A stretch of DNA of 64,000 nucleotides, from the NCBI RefSeq assembly GCF_025847275.1, contig NZ_JAOZEV010000008.1:121679-185678 (forward strand), read 5' to 3'. Source of the stretch: Flavobacterium frigoritolerans. GTDB taxonomy: Bacteria; Bacteroidota; Bacteroidia; Flavobacteriales; Flavobacteriaceae. The notes under the pieces are model-generated. The model ran no database searches, was not told the DNA's origin, and was given only the letters and a program-made list of their open reading frames with translations. This document shows positions 1 to 6,930 of this stretch, in pieces. The position numbers were made by a program, and so were the translations under genes. Within the stretch, counting starts at the first letter, position 1. Each line of letters starts with the position of its first letter.

Positions 1-147
1 TTTTATGGCTATTTAAAATAAGGTTTTACATTGTCTATCCTTCACTTAACCTGAATCAATAATTTCGCCATCAAATTCTGCAACGAGCAATTCAATATCT
101 GGCGAAGTCATCATTTTATCAACATTATAGTATTCATTAACATCCCC
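1..147 (-). pseudogene. GNAT acetyltransferase remnant
   Basis: An open stretch of 33 codons on the minus strand (147 to 46) translates to a segment with SPDIELLVAEFDGEIIDSG, which matches the central strand of GNAT acetyltransferases (the usual pattern is VAE-dGeivgsGYAri). It ends in an in-frame TAA where the family continues with GYARI. Shifting the frame by one base just before this stop restores a GYARIE-like reading, then SKPYL, down to the window edge, so a frameshift broke the gene. No start codon is seen, because a stop (TAG at 150-148) sits upstream. I read this as a decayed, truncated gene. It may be complete only in relatives. Confidence 0.6.
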
Positions 148-232
148 CTATTTAATTAAGAAACCAATTAAGTAATGTATCAAAACGTTTTAATCTAGAT
201 TTATATTTCTGGAATACTTAAAAAAATTATAT

Positions 233-862
233 TTAGTTATTATCTCCCATCACCATAAAAGTAAAAGATCGATTCTGTAGTACTCCTGAGTCATTTCCAG
301 TTTTCACATGAAGTTCTTTTATATTAATAAAAGCAATTTGAGTATTATCATTTGTATACAATCTTAATCCAACACTATCTAGATCCGGTTTCTCACCAGT
401 ACTTACTGACCACCAGCTGCTACCATACGTATCTACCATACTTATAGAGGCGCTATAGATATTCGTGAAAGGAGTGTCAAAGACAATTACAAAATATCCG
501 TTTTGGGGATTACTTATAGTGTAGTTAAAACCTTTGGTAATCGCAATACCACCTATAGGATCTACTGCAGCTTTGTTATGTTCTGTTTTAGGAACATCCT
601 TATTTGTTCCAAATATAGATCCTATTGTCCCTGCTAAGATTCGTGGTGGTTGAAATTCATTTGGAATTTTATAAATGGAACCATCTTTTGATATTGTTAG
701 TACATCATTTTTGCTGTCGCCAAGAGCAACTTTTCTGATAATTAGATTTCCATTTATATCTAATGTTGCCTTCGGTGAAATTGTATTGATCCCTGTAAGT
801 GATTGTGCTAATAGATCATTACTTAAAATTATTAATAAAAATAATAAATACTTTCCCTTCAT
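233..862 (-). CDS. Secreted protein of unknown function, tandem paralogue 1
   Basis: This 209-aa protein has a clear Sec signal peptide (MKGKYLLFLLIILSNDLLAQ). A segment after it (TLDINGNLIIRK, then VLTISKDGSIYKIP) resembles the N-terminal heads of large flavobacterial surface and tail-fibre-like proteins. I do not recognise a catalytic motif. It is a paralogue of the next gene: the first ~85 residues are almost identical, while short patches differ (TNKDVPKTEHN; TYGSSWWSVSTGEK). The C-terminus (SFTFMVMGD) is conserved. The export signal and the confined variable patches suggest a surface or secreted ligand-binding or self/non-self protein, but this is inference. It belongs to a tandem duplication whose copies also share flanking non-coding DNA. 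Confidence 0.8.
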   Translation of the reverse strand: MKGKYLLFLLIILSNDLLAQSLTGINTISPKATLDINGNLIIRKVALGDSKNDVLTISKDGSIYKIPNEFQPPRILAGTIGSIFGTNKDVPKTEHNKAAVDPIGGIAITKGFNYTISNPQNGYFVIVFDTPFTNIYSASISMVDTYGSSWWSVSTGEKPDLDSVGLRLYTNDNTQIAFINIKELHVKTGNDSGVLQNRSFTFMVMGDNN

Positions 863-1204
863 AAATTGATAGTTTTAATTTTAAATGTTTCTAATTTAGT
901 TTATATTAAATATTTGTATTCTTTTTTAAATAGCTATAAAATCTATCTACTTATCTTAAGCGCCTAGAAAGCTCTTTTTTATTAATCATCATTTAAATTT
1001 TAGATTACCAAAATAAAACTTGCTTACGTATTTACTTAACATAAAGACATTGCGTTTAAAAGGGTAAAAAAAATTTATTACCTTCTAGTAAGGGGGAGGA
1101 GAAATTTAGTAATTAATCGATAAAAACAATATTATATAGTGCCTACACTCATACAATGCACCTCTTATTACTTGAATATTTAGATTTACAATTACTTTAA
1201 AAAA

Positions 1205-1840
1205 TTATATTTCGTTATTATCTCCCATTACCATAAAAGTAAAAGATCGATTCTGTAGTTGTCCATTCTCTCTTCCAGTTTTCACATGAAGTTCATTTAC
1301 ATTTATAAAAGCAATTTGAGTATTATCATTTGTATACAATCTTAATCCAACACTATCTAGATCCGGTTGCTCACCATAACCTATTACTCCCCATTTGCTT
1401 CCGTATGAATCCACCATACTTATAGAGGCGCTATAGATATTCGTGAAAGGAGTATCAAAGACAATTACAAAATATCCGTTATCGGGATTACTTATAGTGT
1501 AGTTAAGGCCTTTGGTAATCGCAATACCACCTATAGGATCTACTGCAGCTTGATTTTTTTCTGTTTTAGTAGCGGAATTAGCTCTTCCAAATACAGATCC
1601 TATTGTCCCTGATAAGATTCGTGGTGGCTGAAATTCATTTGGAATTTTATAAATGGAACCATCTTTTGATATTGTTAGTACATCATTTTTGCTGTCGCCA
1701 AGAGCAACTTTTCTGATAATTAGATTTCCATTTATATCTAATGTGGCCTTCGGTGAAATTGTATTGATTCCTGTAAGTGATTGTGCTAATAGATCATTAC
1801 TTAAAATTATTAATAAAAATAATAAATACTTTCCTTTCAT
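1205..1840 (-). CDS. Secreted protein of unknown function, tandem paralogue 2
   Basis: This 211-aa product has the same signal peptide and the same first 75 residues as paralogue 1, ending at EFQPPRIL. It then differs in two patches (RANSATKTEKNQ instead of TNKDVPKTEHNK; SYGSKWGVIGYGEQ instead of TYGSSWWSVSTGEK) and in the stretch before QNRSFTFMVMGD, and it adds two residues at the C-terminus. The start is fixed by the signal peptide. No known domain is recognisable. Expression is probably independent of copy 1, since each copy has its own ~340-bp upstream region. That region includes a G-tract that differs in length between copies (G5 at 1092-1096, G8 at 2076-2083). Confidence 0.8.
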   Translation of the reverse strand: MKGKYLLFLLIILSNDLLAQSLTGINTISPKATLDINGNLIIRKVALGDSKNDVLTISKDGSIYKIPNEFQPPRILSGTIGSVFGRANSATKTEKNQAAVDPIGGIAITKGLNYTISNPDNGYFVIVFDTPFTNIYSASISMVDSYGSKWGVIGYGEQPDLDSVGLRLYTNDNTQIAFINVNELHVKTGRENGQLQNRSFTFMVMGDNNEI

Positions 1841-2180
1841 AAATTGATAGTTTTGTTTTAAATCTTTGTAATTTAGTTTATATTAGATATTTGTATTCTT
1901 TTTTCAAATAGATATAAAATCTATCTACTTATTTTAAGCGTCTAAAAAGCATTTTTTTTATTGATGATCGTTTAAATTTTAGATTATCAAAATAAAACTT
2001 GCTTACGTACTTACTCAACATAAAGACATTGCATTTGAAAGGGTAAAAAAATCTTTTATTACCTTACACGTAAAAGGGGGGGGAGAATCCAGTAATTAAT
2101 CGGTAAAAAATAATATTATATAGTGCCTACACTCATACAATACACCTCTCATTACTTGAATTTTTAGATTTACAAATATA

Positions 2181-2796
2181 TTAAAAAAATTATTTTGACA
2201 AAATATCTTTACACAAAATTTAAAAACAAGGCAATTTTTCCTATTTTTTTTAGAATAAAACAACTAAAAGAGGCTTAAGACAATTATTTCTATAAGTCTT
2301 ACAGAATGCCCTTTTATGAATTATAAATTAAATATTTCAGTAAAAAAGAAATTGAATATGTTGGATATGGATTTAACCTTATAATTTAAAAATACTGTTT
2401 CATAAAAAAATTATTGAAATTTTTGACCAGAATCTTTCCTCACTATTTTAACAACAAAAACAATTGGAACTTACTACTATTACTCATAAAACTTCCTCAT
2501 AATTGCATTTATAAAAATCCTTTTTCTACTCTAAAAAAGCAATAAAACCAACCTCTTGATTATTTGCCCAAAACAAAATAAGCTGGTTATTTTGGTGATT
2601 TTGCGGTTATTTTTCCTTAAATTGCGAAAATATCTATCATTTTTTAGTCAAAATATTTATTTGCCATTTATCAAATTCTATTTTACCTATCTGGAATCTG
2701 ACTAAAAAAACGTATCAATTTGCAATTCATATTGCATCTTTTGCCCTTTGAAAAAATTTCATAACTGGGCTCAAATAATCGAAAAAGAACAATAAA
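2181..2796. other. Intergenic, no gene recognised
   Basis: About 600 bp of very AT-rich DNA separate the duplication from the GNAT gene. I see no convincing coding frame, RNA gene or terminator. It should hold the promoter for the rightward acetyltransferase gene, but no clear flavobacterial promoter (TTG, then TAnnTTTG) stands out. Confidence 0.5.
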
Positions 2797-3231
2797 ATGG
2801 AATTCAAGATAATTACTCCTGAACAAGGAGAGGATAAAACATTTACTGGTGAAATAATCGCTAAATTTCTTCATACTCATCTGGAACAATATGGAGACAC
2901 TCTTGAAGATATACTTAAAGCAATCGCATATGCAATGAATCCTGCTAAAGGCGGAACAATCGTGCTTGGTCTAGAAGAGAATAAAATCGTAGGTGCTTGT
3001 GTATTAAACAATACAGGGATGAAAGATTATATTCCTGAAAATATACTTGTATATATTGCAGTTGACAAGAGCCAAAGAGGAAAAGGTTACGGAAAGAAAT
3101 TAATGCAAAAAGTAATTGCTACAGCCCAAGGAAATATTGCATTACATGTAGAACCCGATAATCCAGCTAAAATTTTGTACGAAAAACTAGGTTTTACAAA
3201 TAAATACCTTGAAATGCGTTTGAATAAATAA
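2797..3231 (+). CDS. GNAT-family N-acetyltransferase
   Basis: This 144-aa protein has the size of a single GNAT domain. The acetyl-CoA pyrophosphate-binding motif A is clear at residues ~88-105: YIAVDKSQRGKGYGKKLMQK, with the Q/R-x-x-G-x-G/A core. Strand β4 precedes it (NILVYIAVD), and the C-terminal AKILYEKLGF is the usual GNAT motif B region. The acceptor substrate cannot be read from the sequence. It stands alone, with 200 bp separating it from the racemase downstream. Confidence 0.9.
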   Translation: MEFKIITPEQGEDKTFTGEIIAKFLHTHLEQYGDTLEDILKAIAYAMNPAKGGTIVLGLEENKIVGACVLNNTGMKDYIPENILVYIAVDKSQRGKGYGKKLMQKVIATAQGNIALHVEPDNPAKILYEKLGFTNKYLEMRLNK

Positions 3232-3434
3232 GCAATTATTAGCTCAACTCATTTCTTTGTAATTCAAGCTTTTACAGACTATAAAAGCTAAAAAAAACGT
3301 TTCATTCAAAATAAATTATATAGGATATGAAAAAAAACATATTTCGAAAACCTATATTTTTTTGTGCGTTAACTACCATTTTTACCTATTACACCCAACA
3401 GGTTAATTTAAATTAAAAAAAGAAAAGGAACGCA

Positions 3435-4508
3435 ATGGCATTCATAAAATTATATCGTAAAAAATTAGAAGAGAATTATACTTTTCTCAACAACATTTTC
3501 ATTTCAAAAAATATTAAATGGGGCGTTGTCTCTAAACTTTTATGTGGAAACAAAATATATCTTAAAGAGATAATTGCTTTGGGAGTTACAGAAATTCATG
3601 ACTCACGAGTTAGTAACTTAAGGAAAATCAAAGCATTAGATCCAAACATTCAAACCGTTTATATTAAACCACCTGCAAAACGAAGCATTGCAAGCATTGT
3701 AAAATATGCCGATGTTAGTTTTAATACTGAAATTTATACCATACAGCTGCTTTCGCGTGAAGCCGAAAAACAAAATAAAATCCATAAAATCATTATTATG
3801 ATTGAAATGGGAGATTTACGCGAAGGTGTAATGGGCGAAGATTTAGTTGAGTTTTATGGTCAGGTTTTAAGTCTTCCAAATATTGAAATTCGCGGTATTG
3901 GTACCAACCTTAATTGTTTGAGCGGCGTGATGCCTACTCAGGACAAACTAATTCAGTTAAGTTTATACAAGCAACTTATTGAAGCTAAATTTAATATCAG
4001 TATTCCGTGGGTTTCTGGCGGAACTTCGGTTGCACTGCCTTTAATCATTAAAAATGCAAGACCAATGGAAGTTAACCATTTTAGGATTGGTGAAGCATTG
4101 TTCTTCGGGAAGGACTTATTTACTGGAGAAACTATTGAAGGGATGCACAACGATGTTTTCAAGCTTTATACTGAGATTATCGAAATAACCGAAAAACCAG
4201 ATATCCCAACTGGCGAATTGGGCGAAAATGTCGCTGGAAATACCTTTTCTATGAACGATACCGAAGATTTTGGCGGTACTTCATTGCGGGCAATCCTTGA
4301 TATTGGTTTACTCGATATGCAACCGCAATACTTAGAATCTGATGATGCCGAAATTAGTATTGTCGATGCTAGTTCGGATATGTTAGTAATTGATATTTCT
4401 AAATCTAAAAAGAAATATAAAATTGGAGATTTAGTCTCGTTTAATATTAAATATATGGGTGCCTTATATCTGCTAAACTCCGATTATATCGAAAAAACTA
4501 TTGAGTAG
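3435..4508 (+). CDS. PLP-dependent alanine/ornithine racemase-family protein
   Basis: This 357-aa protein has the N-terminal TIM-barrel of the alanine racemase family. The PLP lysine is expected in WGVVSKLLCGN (residues ~29-39), corresponding to the VxKxxxxG motif. Later barrel signatures are EMGDLREGV (~125), IRGIGTNLNC (~153) and VSGGTSVALP (~194), which would bind the PLP phosphate. The length and the GDLREG motif fit the ornithine/lysine racemase type better than canonical Alr, which usually has a longer C-terminal domain; the substrate remains inferred. A strong bidirectional terminator immediately follows. Confidence 0.85.
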   Translation: MAFIKLYRKKLEENYTFLNNIFISKNIKWGVVSKLLCGNKIYLKEIIALGVTEIHDSRVSNLRKIKALDPNIQTVYIKPPAKRSIASIVKYADVSFNTEIYTIQLLSREAEKQNKIHKIIIMIEMGDLREGVMGEDLVEFYGQVLSLPNIEIRGIGTNLNCLSGVMPTQDKLIQLSLYKQLIEAKFNISIPWVSGGTSVALPLIIKNARPMEVNHFRIGEALFFGKDLFTGETIEGMHNDVFKLYTEIIEITEKPDIPTGELGENVAGNTFSMNDTEDFGGTSLRAILDIGLLDMQPQYLESDDAEISIVDASSDMLVIDISKSKKKYKIGDLVSFNIKYMGALYLLNSDYIEKTIE

Positions 4509-4513
4509 TTTAT

Positions 4514-4544
4514 AAAAAACGAGATGAATATCATCTCGTTTTTT
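4514..4544. terminator. Bidirectional intrinsic terminator
   Basis: A perfect stem (ACGAGATGA / TCATCTCGT, loop atat) is flanked by A-runs on the left and T-runs on the right. It can end both the rightward racemase gene and the leftward Rid gene. Confidence 0.9.
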
Positions 4545-4565
4545 ATTTTAGTAGAGTTAATAAAG

Positions 4566-4973
4566 TTACTTAGCAGCCCAGATTTCGATTTCCAGTTTAA
4601 TATCTGGTAATCCCAATGCCGAAATGTAACCTACAGTCATTGATGGATATACTTCTCCAAAAAACGCATTCCATACCGCATAAAAAGCATCCCAGTCAAT
4701 TTCTTGTGTTGCCCAGATATTCACTTTTATAACATCATCAGCTACCAATTCCTGACTATCTAAAACAGCTTTTATATTCTGAAAAGTATTTGCTACTTGC
4801 TCATTAAAATTATCTGGCAAATTGCCTTCTTTACTTGTACCTATTTGACCCGAAAAAGTATAAATATCTGCATTACCTGATATTTTCGTAACATGTGAAT
4901 AATTACCTACTGGTGCTGATAATGTACTTGGATTTGATCTTGTTACTGCTTTTATCTTATTGTTTTCGCCCAT
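4566..4973 (-). CDS. Rid (YjgF/YER057c/UK114)-family protein
   Basis: This 135-aa protein matches the Rid fold: YTFSGQIGTSKEG at residues ~38-50 and a C-terminal LPDIKLEIEIWA strand. Canonical RidA carries an arginine (E. coli Arg105, in PxRxxV) that holds the imine substrate carboxylate. Here the matching position reads YPSMTVGY, with Met in place of Arg. It is therefore probably a Rid2-7 subclass protein and may not act as a 2-aminoacrylate deaminase. It converges on the racemase gene with a shared terminator. A functional link to that PLP enzyme is possible, because PLP enzymes generate reactive enamines, but this is inference. Confidence 0.85.
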   Translation of the reverse strand: MGENNKIKAVTRSNPSTLSAPVGNYSHVTKISGNADIYTFSGQIGTSKEGNLPDNFNEQVANTFQNIKAVLDSQELVADDVIKVNIWATQEIDWDAFYAVWNAFFGEVYPSMTVGYISALGLPDIKLEIEIWAAK

Positions 4974-5318
4974 TTTTGTTTCTAATAATTATTAAATTTT
5001 GACAACTTTTATTTCTCAAATAATTTCGAGTCTAACAAATTTAAAAGATGCAACTCTAAATCTGTTTTCTATTTTGAAATATTTAACTTGTTGTATTATC
5101 AGCAAAATCAGCACTTCGCACTGATTCAACATTCATTTCAATAAATTATATTCGCTATTATAACTTCAACGATATTAAAAAATTAAGGCAACTCATTATT
5201 TATAAATGATTTACAATAAAATTATATATTAGCACATGTATTCCCCTAACCATTTGTCCTTGAATCATTAAGGCATTTCAATAAAAAAAAGTTACCAACC
5301 AATCAAACGAGAGTAATC
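4974..5318. other. Divergent intergenic region
   Basis: These 345 bp lie between the leftward Rid gene and the rightward S41 peptidase gene and must contain both promoters. I see no small ORF or RNA structure that I can support. Confidence 0.5.
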
Positions 5319-6755
5319 ATGAAAAACAAATTATCCCCAACAGAAAACAGGCTTTTTTATTTTAATCACCCGTTTATTTTTCTTCTACTATTTTCATTTG
5401 CTTTTATAGTAAATACAAACGCCCAACAGAAAACAATAAATGAAAAATTTAAAAAAGAAACCGTTTTAAAAATGGATTCGTTATTACAAAAAAATTACAT
5501 ATTTCCTGATAAAGCCAAATTAATTGGAAACCATTTAAAAAATTCCGTGAAAGAAGGTAAGTTTAAAAAATATGATTTATTAGATTCTTTTGCAGTAGCC
5601 TTAACAAAAGAAGTTCGATTTATTAATAATGACAAGCATCTTGGAATATGGCCCAAATTTATCCCTGCTATTAATGAAAAGAAAGATCCAAATAAAGATT
5701 CTTATGAAGTTTATCTGCACAATTACACCGAAAACCGCAAACTGGCAAATGGTTTTAGAGAAGTTAAAATAATTGATGGAAATATCGGATATCTTAAGTT
5801 TGACTTTTTTATACACGAAACCAAACAAACAATTGATTCTTATATGCACTTACTGGCAAATACCGATGCTATCATAATTGATTTAAGAACGAATGGCGGT
5901 GGTAGTCCAAAAACGGTACAGTATTTATGCAGTTATTTTTTTAAAGCCCCTTTATTACTAAATACTTTATACTTTAGAAAAGACAATTTTACTGAGGAAT
6001 TTTGGGTAAAAGATGTAAATGGAAAAAAGATGCTCGATATTCCCTTATTCATACTTACTAGCCCAAAAACTTTTTCGGGCGCCGAAGAATTCAGTTATAA
6101 TATGCAAACCCAAAAAAGAGCAACATTAATAGGTGAAACAACTGGTGGCGGAGCAAATCCGGGTGAGGTTTTAGAAATTAATAATCTGTTAGAAATGTTT
6201 GTTCCTAATGGAACTGGTATAAACCCAATTACAAAAACGAACTGGGAAGGTATAGGTGTAATTCCCGAATACAAGACTACCCCCGAAGTAGCTTATGATA
6301 AAGCTATAGAATTAGCACAAAAAGGAGCGGAAGGGTATCGAAATAAAAATGCAGCTGAATCTAAAAAACTGTATCAGGAACTACAAACAGCTATTGCTCA
6401 ACAAACAAAACCTGTTAACGAAGCTGATACGGCTAAGATGGATCAGCAACTATTTGATGTTGTAAAAAAATTAACTGAATCTGATTTATACAAAGAGGAC
6501 GATATCGTTGCAGTTGCTTCTCAGTATGAAAAAACTAAACCTTATATTGCCGAATCCATATTAAAGAGCAATTCTGAGTTACACCCCAACTCTCCTATCG
6601 CCTTTTTAAAATATGGTGATATTCTGGAACAAAACGGAAAGAAGACTAATGCTATAGCAGTTTTAAAAAAATCTGTAGAAATTGCTGCCGAAATTAAGGC
6701 TCCATATCTGGAAGGATTAAAAGCCCGCTATGAAAGCCTGTTAAATAAAAACTAG
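5319..6755 (+). CDS. S41-family serine peptidase, exported, with C-terminal TPR-like region
   Basis: This 478-aa protein has an N-terminal hydrophobic export segment ending near NTNAQQ (residue ~36). The S41 (tail-specific/IRBP) core covers residues ~45-325: an IDLRTNGGG turn at ~188-196, the nucleophile serine in SPKTFSGAEEF (~252), and TLIGETTGGGANPGE (~268-282). No PDZ domain is apparent, so it belongs to the IRBP/tricorn-like branch rather than the CtpA type. Residues ~345-478 are helical and look like TPR repeats (for example PIAFLKYGDILEQNGK). It is probably periplasmic. It appears monocistronic. Confidence 0.85.
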   Translation: MKNKLSPTENRLFYFNHPFIFLLLFSFAFIVNTNAQQKTINEKFKKETVLKMDSLLQKNYIFPDKAKLIGNHLKNSVKEGKFKKYDLLDSFAVALTKEVRFINNDKHLGIWPKFIPAINEKKDPNKDSYEVYLHNYTENRKLANGFREVKIIDGNIGYLKFDFFIHETKQTIDSYMHLLANTDAIIIDLRTNGGGSPKTVQYLCSYFFKAPLLLNTLYFRKDNFTEEFWVKDVNGKKMLDIPLFILTSPKTFSGAEEFSYNMQTQKRATLIGETTGGGANPGEVLEINNLLEMFVPNGTGINPITKTNWEGIGVIPEYKTTPEVAYDKAIELAQKGAEGYRNKNAAESKKLYQELQTAIAQQTKPVNEADTAKMDQQLFDVVKKLTESDLYKEDDIVAVASQYEKTKPYIAESILKSNSELHPNSPIAFLKYGDILEQNGKKTNAIAVLKKSVEIAAEIKAPYLEGLKARYESLLNKN

Positions 6756-6930
6756 TATCTGCTAATAAATCAGTACTATTACTACCTATTTTACTCTTTT
6801 AAGATTGCCTAATAAAACGTCCCATTGCGCTATTTCATTAGCTTGCTTCAATAAATAAAATAATTTTTAGGTTTTAACTTGCCCAAGTATTAATATTTGC
6901 TATTTTTATGAAAAACTAACCTATATATTT

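Larger units (their letters stand above)
216..2175. repeat. Tandem duplication, two ~978-bp units
   Basis: The two secreted-protein genes and their flanks repeat with an offset of 978 bp (start codons at 862 and 1840). The shared sequence extends beyond the coding regions, for example the block around 1138-1177 (tatatagtgcctacactcat) and again around 2116-2155, and the upstream blocks at 863-1060 and 1841-2035. Unit 1 is about 216-1193 and unit 2 about 1194-2175. The junction (aaaaaattatatttcgttat against aaaaaattatatttagttat) indicates a simple head-to-tail duplication rather than transposition. No insertion sequence ends are visible. Confidence 0.85.

Noticed and set aside
675..869. Identical 64-aa plus-strand ORFs in both duplicated units
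   Set aside because: They repeat only because the DNA is duplicated; antisense to signal peptide and start of the secreted proteins.
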